NCBI GenBank assembly: GCA_025352225.1
Contig: JANXTT010000056.1
Span: 1 to 39,477 of the forward strand
Reading direction: 5' to 3'
Length of the DNA stretch: 39,477 nucleotides
From: Mucilaginibacter sp.
GTDB taxonomy: Bacteria; Bacteroidota; Bacteroidia; Sphingobacteriales; Sphingobacteriaceae
A program made the translations under genes and the position numbers. Within the stretch, counting starts at the first letter, position 1. Each line of letters begins with the position of its first letter. A model generated the notes under the pieces. It was given only the letters and a program-made list of their open reading frames with translations. It was not told the DNA's origin and made no database searches. This document shows positions 32,516 to 39,477 of the stretch, piece by piece.

Positions 32516-33286
32516 ATGCAGTTTTTCCCCCTAAAAGAAGGCTCATACTCTGTTGATGCCTCTAAAAAATTTATTCCGTTCGATCCTGATATCCATACTC
32601 CACAGGAGCGGCCCGGGTCGCTATTCATTCATGTTCAGCCGTTTCTTGTTAAAACAAGTACCGACCTTATTTTATTTGACGCTGGTTTAGGTTTTAAAAA
32701 TGACCAGGGCGAATTGATTATCTATCAAAATATACGTAACGCGGGTTTTGATCCGGAAGATGTAACCCTGGTATTAATGTCCCATTTACATTACGACCAT
32801 ACGGGTGGATTAATAGTAGAACGGGATGGGAAATTTGAGCCCAGTTTCCCCAGTGCCGAACATGTTATACAACGCGGAGAATGGGAAACTGCTTTTTCTG
32901 GAAAATCCACATCATATAAACAAGCTATATTTGAGGTTTTACAACGCTCGGTTAATTTAACTTTTATTGAAGGTAGCGGCGAATTAAAACCAGGGATAAC
33001 GTACGAACTATCAGGCGGGCATTGCCAGTTTCACCAGGTTTTTTTGATACATGAGGGTGATGAAAAAATATTTTTCGGGGGCGACGAGCTCCCGGAACCA
33101 GAGCAATTATTACGGAAATTTATAGCCAAATATGATTTTGATGGCCGGAAAGCCATGGAATTACGTGATGGTTTTGGCAAAAAAGCGTTTGAAGAAAATT
33201 GGCTTTGCTTGTTTTACCACGCCAAAACCACACCCGCCGGTTATGTAAAATACGCCAACGAAAGCTTTACTGTGGTACCTGCTTAA
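32516..33286 (+). CDS. metallo-beta-lactamase-fold hydrolase
   Basis: This 256-residue MBL-fold enzyme has the zinc motif HLHYDH (90-95) in LVLMSHLHYDHTGGLI, preceded by LILFDAGLGF. Further metal ligands are probably the His in SGGHCQFHQVF and the Asp in FFGGDE. The SHLHYDH sequence and size resemble lactonase/AiiA-like members, so an ester or lactone is a possible substrate, but other MBL families share the motif. The ATG at 32516 is chosen; a TTG at 32471 adds a poor N-terminus. Its stop overlaps that of the convergent response-regulator gene at a TTAA. Confidence 0.88.
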   Translation: MQFFPLKEGSYSVDASKKFIPFDPDIHTPQERPGSLFIHVQPFLVKTSTDLILFDAGLGFKNDQGELIIYQNIRNAGFDPEDVTLVLMSHLHYDHTGGLIVERDGKFEPSFPSAEHVIQRGEWETAFSGKSTSYKQAIFEVLQRSVNLTFIEGSGELKPGITYELSGGHCQFHQVFLIHEGDEKIFFGGDELPEPEQLLRKFIAKYDFDGRKAMELRDGFGKKAFEENWLCLFYHAKTTPAGYVKYANESFTVVPA

Positions 33287-33702
33287 GCGTGATCACTAAC
33301 TTCTAATACTTCCTTAATTTTATCAACGCTTAAAGGTTTTGAAATAAAATCTTTAACCAGGCTGTATGATTTAGCTTTATTGATATCGTTATTAAACACT
33401 GATGATGAGATGATATATATTTTAACCTTACCGCTCATTTCAATATCCTGTTTTATATATTCATCTAAAAACTCCCATCCATTCATGATGGGCATATTGA
33501 TATCTAATAAAATATAGTCGGGTAGTTGGTCAGGGTCGTTACTTTTTATTTCTATTAGCTGGTCAATGGCAAACTTACCGTTTAGACAGGTGCATATCTC
33601 AGTATTAAGCAATGTTTTTTTAATTAACTTAACAGAAATGAAATTATTAATTTCATCATCGTCAACGAGCATTATTTTTACAGCTTTAGAATTAATAGTC
33701 AT
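33283..33702 (-). CDS. single-domain response regulator
   Basis: This 139-residue protein consists of one receiver domain: acidic triad DDD (14-16), phospho-accepting D67 in YILLDINMPIMNGWEF, Ser/Thr switch in YIISSSVF, and Lys in DFISKPL. There is no output domain. It can act as a phosphate relay or by protein contact, like CheY-type regulators common in Bacteroidota. No histidine kinase is adjacent, so the partner is elsewhere. Its stop shares bases with the stop of the convergent MBL gene. Confidence 0.93.
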   Translation of the reverse strand: MTINSKAVKIMLVDDDEINNFISVKLIKKTLLNTEICTCLNGKFAIDQLIEIKSNDPDQLPDYILLDINMPIMNGWEFLDEYIKQDIEMSGKVKIYIISSSVFNNDINKAKSYSLVKDFISKPLSVDKIKEVLEVSDHA

Positions 33703-33819
33703 GTGTTGTTTATACGGTAAGATCAGTTAAAAGGTTTATTCGAAGATAATGATTATTTGATAATATTCGTCTCAATATTGGAATTTATGAACGTTTTTAA
33801 TAATTAATATATAAAATTG

Positions 33820-34143
33820 TTAATTTCCATAATCGCGCTCCACTAAACAGATGCGTATCTTATAATGTGTATACCATTCCTCGCGGCCCTGTTTTTGGGC
33901 TTGTAAATGCCTGGTATTAGCTTTCCAATTCTGTATAGCTTCTAAAGATGCCCAATAAGAAACAGTAATACCGATTTCATTCCTTGCGGACTCTACCCCT
34001 AAAAAGCCCTCTTGTTTACTGGCAAGAAGCTCCATTTCGGTAGCCATATCGGCATAACCGCTGGCAATTTCGTTTTTTATTGATGTAAAAATGACCGCAT
34101 AATATGGAGGTTCTGGGGTAGATGCTAGTGGCGAAGGAAACAT
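33820..34143 (-). CDS. ABM-domain protein (antibiotic biosynthesis monooxygenase-like)
   Basis: This 107-residue dimeric alpha+beta barrel protein shows the ABM pattern: YYAVIFTSIKNEIASGYADMATEMELLASKQEGFLGVESAR, then GITVSYWASLEAIQNWKANTRHLQAQKQGREEWYTHYKIRICLVE. The family includes cofactor-free monooxygenases and heme-degrading enzymes, but most small members are uncharacterised. The W-A-xxxH-AQ-xGR motif is common in putative stress-related proteins. It ends 117 bases before the response-regulator start and begins 81 bases after gcvP on the same strand. Confidence 0.88.
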   Translation of the reverse strand: MFPSPLASTPEPPYYAVIFTSIKNEIASGYADMATEMELLASKQEGFLGVESARNEIGITVSYWASLEAIQNWKANTRHLQAQKQGREEWYTHYKIRICLVERDYGN

Positions 34144-34224
34144 ATCTTAATATTAAAGTCCTAATACAAATATTAACGGATATATTTATCTGTAAGTATC
34201 CTGATAAACACTTTATACCATATA

Positions 34225-37116
34225 TTATTCTAAAACGCCTTCTTCAAACGCGTAACTTTCTATTGGCGGGCAAGTGCAAATTAAAGTCCGATCGCCATGC
34301 GTATCGTTTACCCTACCTACCGACGGCCAAAATTTATAGGCACTAACATAAGGCAATGGAAAAGCAGCTTTGTTGCGGGTATAAGGATGCGTCCACTCGT
34401 TAGCAGTTATTACCGCCGCGGTATGGGGTGCGTTTTTTAACGGATTATCGGCCTTATCACTGCTGCCATTTTCTATTTGTTCTATTTCCTGCCGGATAGA
34501 GAGCATAGCGTTGCAAAAACGATCAAGTTCGTGTTTAGGTTCAGATTCGGTGGGCTCAACCATTACTGTCCCGGCAACGGGGAATGATACTGTTGGTGCA
34601 TGGAAACCGTAATCCATTAAGCGTTTGGCAATATCAGTTACTTCGATGCCAAAATTTTTAAACGCGCGGCAGTCCAATATCATTTCGTGGGCGCAACGGC
34701 CGTTTGCCCCCGCGTATAGCACCGGGTAATGTTTCTCCAAACGGGCCTTAATATAGTTAGCGTTTAATATAGCGTATTTGGTAGCATTGGTTAAACCATC
34801 AGGCCCCATCATGGCGATATAGGCATGAGAGATCAGTAAAATAGAGGCCGAACCCCATGGAGCGGCTGATACCGCATGGATAGATTTACCCTGGTTAATA
34901 TCAACTACTACATGCCCCGGCAGATAAGGCACCAGGTGCTTAGCCACACCAATAGGCCCCATGCCGGGGCCACCACCGCCATGCGGTATACAAAACGTTT
35001 TATGCAGGTTAAGGTGGCAAACATCGGCACCTATATTGGCGGGGCTTGTTAACCCTACCTGGGCATTCATGTTGGCACCATCCATATAAACCTGGCCACC
35101 ATTTTGGTGAATAATGTTGCAAACCTCAATTATGGATTCTTCAAATACACCATGTGTTGAAGGATAGGTTACCATCAGACAGGAAAGATCGTCTTTATGC
35201 TCTTCGGCTTTAGTTTTCAAATCAGCAACGTCAATATTTCCGTTATCATCGCATTTTACCACGATGATCTTCATTCCGGCCATAGCCGCCGAAGCCGGAT
35301 TAGTGCCATGTGCCGATGACGGGATCAATGCGATATTACGATGATGATCACCCCTGTCTATATGATAGGCACGGATAACCATTAACCCGGCGTACTCGCC
35401 TTGCGCGCCCGCGTTGGGTTGCAGGCTCATAGCTGCGAAGCCGGTTATCTCACTCAACCAATTGTTTAGCTCATCAAATACATCCATATAGCCACCTACC
35501 TGATCGGTTGGGGCAAAAGGGTGCATTTTACTGAATTGCGGCCAGGTAACGGGTATCATTTCGGTAGTGGCGTTAAGTTTCATGGTACACGAGCCCAGCG
35601 CGATCATTGAGTGGCATAGCGAAAGGTCTTTAGCCTCTAATGATTTGATGTAACGCAACATTTCGTGTTCGGAGTGGTGCGCGTTAAATACCTGGTGTGT
35701 TAAATAGGCCGTCCGGCGTTGCAGATCAGCAGGGATAACAGTTTCTATATTCGCTTTAAGCTCGTCAAAAGCAATATCATTGATGCTTTTGGCCTTTACC
35801 TTGGCAAAAAAACGCACTATGGTTCGCACATCTTCAACAGAGGTGGTTTCGTCGAGGCTAATGGTAACTGTTGAACCGCTGTAATGAAAGTTAACTTCGT
35901 TATTTAGAGCCTCAGAATGAATAGGCCCTATCAAATGCCCCAGATCAAATTTAAGGGTGTCAAAATAGGCGTCGTTTTGTTGCTGATAACCCAATTGGGT
36001 TAACGACTGGGACAAGAGCACCGTAAGGCCATGGATCCTTTCGGCAATTAGTTTTAAACCATGCGGGCCATGATATATGGCGTACATACCCGCCATAATA
36101 GCCAGCAATGCCTGCGCGGTGCATATATTAGATGTTGCCTTATCCCGGCGGATGTGTTGTTCGCGGGTTTGTAGCGCCATGCGCAAGGCATAGTTACCGG
36201 CACTATCAATAGTTACCCCTATAATACGGCCGGGCATGGAGCGTTTATACTCGTCTTTAGTAGCAAAAAAAGCCGCGTGCGGGCCGCCAAAACCCATTGG
36301 CACACCAAAACGCTGGGTTGAACCTACAACAATATCCGCCCCCCATTCGCCGGGAGGAGTTAGTAATACAAGGCTCATAATATCAGCTACTACAGTTAGC
36401 TTGATATTTTTTTGGTGCGCTTTGGCCGCGAAATCAGTATAGTTATAAACCGCTCCGTTACCGGCAGGGTATTGCACAATGGCACCAAACATTTGTTCGT
36501 TCAGTTCAACAGTTTGATGATCGCCTATTTGCAATTCTATCCCGTAAGGGGCGGCACGTGTTTTTAAAATATCGATAGTTTGCGGAAAAAGCTGCGCCGA
36601 AACGAAAAAGATATTGGCTCCTTGATTTTTACGAAGGCTATATTGCATAAACATGGCCTCGGCGGCGGCCGTACCTTCGTCCAACAGGGAGGCGTTGGCA
36701 ATTTGCATGCCGGTAAGATCGAGCACCATGGTTTGGAAATTTAGCAACGCCTGTAAACGGCCCTGTGCTATTTCGGCCTGGTAAGGGGTGTACTGCGTAT
36801 ACCAGCCCGGATTCTCAAATATATTGCGCTGAATAACCCCGGGTACTATTACATCATAATAACCCTGACCGATGCATGATTTAAATACTTTGTTTTTTGA
36901 CGCTGTTTGGCGCAGATCATTCAGGTAATCAAACTCGCTTTTGGCAGCCGGTAAATTAAGGGGGGCATTAAGGCGTATTTTTGCAGGAACTGTTTGATTG
37001 ATCAACTCATCAATAGTATTTACACCGAGAGTTAGCAGCATTTCGGCTGTATCTTTTTCGTTTGGAGCGATATGACGGTGTTGAAACTTTTCCTGGTAAT
37101 CTATATTTAACTTCAT
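34225..37116 (-). CDS. gcvP: glycine dehydrogenase (decarboxylating), P-protein
   Basis: This 963-residue single-chain P-protein of the glycine cleavage system decarboxylates glycine on pyridoxal phosphate and passes the aminomethyl group to the H-protein lipoyl arm. The N-terminal half (about 1-450) has [37 protein letters not shown] and [20 protein letters not shown]. The C-terminal half contains [27 protein letters not shown] and the PLP-lysine motif [19 protein letters not shown]. Length is normal for the homodimeric form. gcvT and gcvH are not adjacent. A well-spaced promoter lies upstream. Confidence 0.97.
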   Translation of the reverse strand: MKLNIDYQEKFQHRHIAPNEKDTAEMLLTLGVNTIDELINQTVPAKIRLNAPLNLPAAKSEFDYLNDLRQTASKNKVFKSCIGQGYYDVIVPGVIQRNIFENPGWYTQYTPYQAEIAQGRLQALLNFQTMVLDLTGMQIANASLLDEGTAAAEAMFMQYSLRKNQGANIFFVSAQLFPQTIDILKTRAAPYGIELQIGDHQTVELNEQMFGAIVQYPAGNGAVYNYTDFAAKAHQKNIKLTVVADIMSLVLLTPPGEWGADIVVGSTQRFGVPMGFGGPHAAFFATKDEYKRSMPGRIIGVTIDSAGNYALRMALQTREQHIRRDKATSNICTAQALLAIMAGMYAIYHGPHGLKLIAERIHGLTVLLSQSLTQLGYQQQNDAYFDTLKFDLGHLIGPIHSEALNNEVNFHYSGSTVTISLDETTSVEDVRTIVRFFAKVKAKSINDIAFDELKANIETVIPADLQRRTAYLTHQVFNAHHSEHEMLRYIKSLEAKDLSLCHSMIALGSCTMKLNATTEMIPVTWPQFSKMHPFAPTDQVGGYMDVFDELNNWLSEITGFAAMSLQPNAGAQGEYAGLMVIRAYHIDRGDHHRNIALIPSSAHGTNPASAAMAGMKIIVVKCDDNGNIDVADLKTKAEEHKDDLSCLMVTYPSTHGVFEESIIEVCNIIHQNGGQVYMDGANMNAQVGLTSPANIGADVCHLNLHKTFCIPHGGGGPGMGPIGVAKHLVPYLPGHVVVDINQGKSIHAVSAAPWGSASILLISHAYIAMMGPDGLTNATKYAILNANYIKARLEKHYPVLYAGANGRCAHEMILDCRAFKNFGIEVTDIAKRLMDYGFHAPTVSFPVAGTVMVEPTESEPKHELDRFCNAMLSIRQEIEQIENGSSDKADNPLKNAPHTAAVITANEWTHPYTRNKAAFPLPYVSAYKFWPSVGRVNDTHGDRTLICTCPPIESYAFEEGVLE

Positions 37117-37142
37117 GAATCGGGGTCAGAATAAAATTTATG

Positions 37143-37174
37143 CAAAGGTACGATTTTAACAATTCCGTAACAAT
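37143..37174 (-). promoter_or_regulatory. putative gcvP promoter
   Basis: On the minus strand ATTG (37174-37171), a 20-base spacer and TACCTTTG (37150-37143, exact TAnnTTTG) lie about 26 bases before the gcvP ATG. I see no glycine riboswitch in the short leader. Confidence 0.55.
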
Positions 37175-37291
37175 GAGAATATTAATCTTGACAGTGTTTT
37201 AACAAGAGGGAAAAGAAGAAAAATGAGCCTCTAAAATAACTCTTTTTATAGTTGCTGTTCTTTATTACCTTCACGTCAAACCTTAGAGCAA

Positions 37292-37717
37292 ATGAAATTA
37301 AAATATAAAATTTCGCAGCCAACTAACCTTGACGGTAAAATTATAATTGACACCATAATAGCAAAATTAGAGCATAACAAATACAGGATTCTTAGCGTAG
37401 GTTATGACAGTGTAAATTTTGATGAAAGCCCCTGGAAACTCATGTGGAATTTTCAGGCTGTAAGGCGATTGGAGGGAGGGAGGTTTGAAGTTGACATTTT
37501 GGGAAAGGATACCTCTGTAAGTTTGAAGTATTACATCAACTTATTGCCTCAATTATTTGTAATAGCTGCACTTACAATTGGTTTAGTAGCTAACGGTGAA
37601 TATTACGCCCCGATATTTTTCTTTTTATTTTATTTTGTAGCCATTATGATACAAACAGTAACCTTAAAAGAAGTAGCAACTGAATTATTAACAAAAATTA
37701 CCGGTGAAATATCTTAA
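37292..37717 (+). CDS. small two-helix membrane protein of unknown function
   Basis: I do not recognise this 141-residue protein. The first part (1-85) is soluble and predicted alpha/beta (MKLKYKISQPTNLDGKIIID, RRLEGGRFEVDILG). Two hydrophobic helices follow at about 89-104 (LPQLFVIAALTIGLVA) and 108-124 (YAPIFFFLFYFVAIMIQ). A short polar C-terminus follows. It is a likely inner-membrane protein with the N-terminal domain in the cytoplasm. The gene stands alone between gcvP (divergent) and pdxJ (convergent, 117-base gap with no clear terminator). Confidence 0.65.
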   Translation: MKLKYKISQPTNLDGKIIIDTIIAKLEHNKYRILSVGYDSVNFDESPWKLMWNFQAVRRLEGGRFEVDILGKDTSVSLKYYINLLPQLFVIAALTIGLVANGEYYAPIFFFLFYFVAIMIQTVTLKEVATELLTKITGEIS

Positions 37718-37834
37718 TTGAAAATACATCCGTGGCTGGTAAATCATTAATCATTTTTTATAATAAAGGAAACAAAAGATCAAAAAAGTAAAACTCTACC
37801 ACGCCACGCTTTATCCATGCCCCAACGCTTGAAA

Positions 37835-38551
37835 CTAAACCAACTGCCTTAAATACATTTGAATGGTGTTTTCGAGGCCCAGATATAGCGCATCGCTAAT
37901 TAAGGCATGGCCAATGCTTACCTCTAACAAGCCAGGTATATTTTGGGCGAAATACTGTAGATTATGCAGGTCAAGGTCGTGGCCGGCATTAATACCCAGG
38001 CCAACCCTTTGGGCGGCTTGAGCGGCTTTGATGTAAGGCACTATAGCTTCCTGTGGATTATGATGATATTGGCTGGCATACCCTTCGGTATATAACTCAA
38101 TACGGTTGGTGCCGGTTGCGGCGGCGGCTTCTACCATTTGGGCAATAGGATCAACAAAAATAGATACACGGATACCCGCGAGTTGGAATTGAGTTATAAT
38201 TTCTTTCAGGTAATCGTGATGTTTGATGGTATCCCAGCCATGGTTAGAGGTTATCTGACCTTGGGCATCGGGTACTAAAGTTACCTGCGCGGGGCGGTTG
38301 TTAAGCACTAAAGCTACAAATGACTCTTCTACCGGGTTGCCTTCGATATTAAATTCTGTTTTAATCGCCTTTTTCAGATCGTATACATCCTGGTAGCGGA
38401 TATGCCTTTCGTCGGGGCGGGGATGCACGGTGATGCCCTGCGCGCCAAAACGTTCACAATCCAACGCTACTTTAACCAGATCGGGATTATTGCCGCCGCG
38501 CGAGTTACGTAAGGTGGCTATTTTATTAATGTTGACGGATAGCTTTGCCAT
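37835..38551 (-). CDS. pdxJ: pyridoxine 5'-phosphate synthase
   Basis: This 238-residue TIM-barrel enzyme condenses 1-deoxyxylulose 5-phosphate with 3-amino-2-oxopropyl phosphate in the DXP-dependent vitamin B6 route. Motifs are [16 protein letters not shown] at the N-terminus, [20 protein letters not shown] (catalytic and phosphate-binding residues), [22 protein letters not shown] and [14 protein letters not shown], then [11 protein letters not shown]. The ATG at 38551 starts the conserved sequence; the 20 upstream codons are not family-like. An exact -7 box (TATCTTTG) ends 4 bases before it. Confidence 0.96.
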   Translation of the reverse strand: MAKLSVNINKIATLRNSRGGNNPDLVKVALDCERFGAQGITVHPRPDERHIRYQDVYDLKKAIKTEFNIEGNPVEESFVALVLNNRPAQVTLVPDAQGQITSNHGWDTIKHHDYLKEIITQFQLAGIRVSIFVDPIAQMVEAAAATGTNRIELYTEGYASQYHHNPQEAIVPYIKAAQAAQRVGLGINAGHDLDLHNLQYFAQNIPGLLEVSIGHALISDALYLGLENTIQMYLRQLV

Positions 38552-38555
38552 GCCC

Positions 38556-38563
38556 CAAAGATA
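38556..38563 (-). promoter_or_regulatory. possible -7 element of pdxJ
   Basis: TATCTTTG on the minus strand matches TAnnTTTG exactly and ends 4 bases before the pdxJ ATG, suggesting a leaderless transcript. No TTTG box is seen at normal spacing. Confidence 0.35.
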
Positions 38564-38662
38564 AATATTAACCCTGCTTATATTAGCAGAATAATTGACA
38601 AACATAAACAAGCGGTATTCGTTTTGCTTCAGTGAATTAAAAAGAACCTTGTTACTACACTA

Positions 38663-39477
38663 ATGGCTAAACGTTTTTCTATTGTACTCTTATTTCTATT
38701 TAGTTCGGCATTTAAACTCCATGCGCAGGCTATATATTCGTCCGTTAAAAATTATACCGTTTATTACGGCTCCGCAAAACGGAACACACAGGATTGGTTA
38801 GCCATCCGCAAGTTTGAAGATAACGGCAAAACGTACCTGATACTTGTTGACCCGCACGAACTGGAAACTAAGATTGACGAAGCTCTGTTATATGCCATAA
38901 CGCCCATGCCGATTACCCAGGCACGCAAATATTTTGAGGCCACTCCTTATGTAAAAGCATTGATAAAGGCCGAAAAAAGATCGAAATCTATACAGGATGC
39001 CGGTATACAAAGCGGCATGCCGGGCGAAACAGGGATCAGCCTTACAGCGGACCTCTGCCCATCGCACCGCCCGCTGGACAGGCGGATATTTACTGATATT
39101 TTTAAACAGTTTCAGAAAGTGGAACGACCAGTGCCCATCGCATTATCAATAACAGGGATATGGATGCGCAACCACCAGCCCGACCTGGCCTGGCTAAAGC
39201 AAATGCAGCTTAACAACGAAATTTACATCACCTGGATAAACCACTCGTACAACCACCGGGTAAGTAAAAACCTGCCCCTTAAAGAAAACTTTTTACTGGA
39301 GGCCGGTACCGATATTAATTACGAAGTATTGGAAACAGAAAAGGCGATGCTTAAAAACGGGTTGCTGCCTTCGGTTTTCTTCCGTTTCCCGGGATTGGTA
39401 TCTGATCAGCAATTGATTTATAGCATCACCAACTTTGGGTTAATACCCATAGGCACGGATGCCTGGCTGGCTAAAGG
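38663..39477 (+). CDS. secreted polysaccharide-deacetylase-like protein, 3' end beyond the window
   Basis: An open frame of at least 271 codons starts at ATG 38663 with a signal peptide (MAKRFSIVLLFLFSSAFKLHAQ). Further on it shows the NodB-type order of motifs: LTADLCPSHRPLD (about 127-139) in place of TFDDGP, then NHSYNH (about 198-203) matching the metal-binding H(S/T)XXH, then FFRFPG matching RxPxG. One Asp of the DD pair is kept and the second is Leu, so the metal site may be altered. It probably acts on a glycan or peptidoglycan outside the cytoplasm. It is divergent from pdxJ (111-base gap). The missing end prevents a firm family assignment. Confidence 0.75.
   Translation, partial: MAKRFSIVLLFLFSSAFKLHAQAIYSSVKNYTVYYGSAKRNTQDWLAIRKFEDNGKTYLILVDPHELETKIDEALLYAITPMPITQARKYFEATPYVKALIKAEKRSKSIQDAGIQSGMPGETGISLTADLCPSHRPLDRRIFTDIFKQFQKVERPVPIALSITGIWMRNHQPDLAWLKQMQLNNEIYITWINHSYNHRVSKNLPLKENFLLEAGTDINYEVLETEKAMLKNGLLPSVFFRFPGLVSDQQLIYSITNFGLIPIGTDAWLAK

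Noticed and set aside
33283..33286. Overlapping stop codons of the MBL and response-regulator genes
   Set aside because: Two convergent genes sharing a TTAA at their ends is a common chance arrangement and carries no further signal.
1..39477. Mobile elements, CRISPR arrays, tRNA or rRNA genes
   Set aside because: No transposase or integrase frames, no regularly spaced direct repeats and no tRNA-like cloverleaf signals were found on reading both strands.

Overview
The window looks like chromosomal DNA from a Bacteroidota bacterium, most likely Sphingobacteriaceae (Mucilaginibacter or Pedobacter type). This rests on protein families (DUF5686 outer-membrane protein, BT_3928-type DoxX protein, bacterial GH3, Bacteroidota-style YebC, single-chain GcvP), on promoter-like TTTG-N(19-20)-TAnnTTTG sites, and on the lack of Shine-Dalgarno sequences at most starts. 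The genus is an inference. I see no rRNA, tRNA, CRISPR array, insertion sequence or prophage. Most genes are housekeeping genes with short accessory pieces between them.

Layout. 1-3680 (minus): a carotenoid-type operon of CrtI-like desaturase, alpha/beta hydrolase, two tandem PlsC-like acyltransferases, and the hydrophobic start of a further gene running off the left edge. 3701-3864: a terminator and a decayed DJ-1/PfpI fragment. 3878-9288 (minus): secreted M1 peptidase, ArsC/Spx-like protein, pth, a hicB-hicA pair whose hicA is frameshifted, a secreted protein of unknown function, and asd with a terminator. 9423-11236 (plus): yebC, a DUF2442 protein and a protein with a repeated GFKPKFK motif. 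11249-15570 (minus): secreted esterase, trhO, DUF5686 protein. 15822-22709 (plus): pheS, a Rieske-like lipoprotein lacking the iron-binding histidines, a TetR regulator, a TPR membrane protein, a small membrane protein plus creD with a duplicated palindrome, a possible 36-codon gene, rlmD and a conserved hypothetical. 22771-24414: a phosphoribosyltransferase (plus) converging on higB-higA-aroK (minus). 24655-27465 (minus): oligopeptide-type permease, DoxX protein, DUF1599 protein. 27527-32427: folP (plus), then GH3, lptB and recJ (minus). 32516-37717: metallo-beta-lactamase-fold hydrolase (plus), single-domain response regulator, ABM monooxygenase, gcvP (minus) and a small membrane protein (plus). 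37835-39477: pdxJ (minus) and a divergent, truncated polysaccharide-deacetylase-like gene.

How it fits together. The left operon probably makes or modifies a carotenoid or related lipid, since desaturation, hydrolysis and acylation are encoded in touching or overlapping genes. Core functions cover amino-acid synthesis (asd, aroK), folate and vitamin B6 (folP, pdxJ), translation (pheS, pth, trhO, rlmD), glycine cleavage (gcvP), LPS export (lptB) and repair (recJ). Two toxin-antitoxin loci are present. One (higBA) looks intact, has a textbook autoregulatory promoter and is translationally coupled to aroK. The other (hicBA) seems to have lost its toxin through a single-base frameshift.
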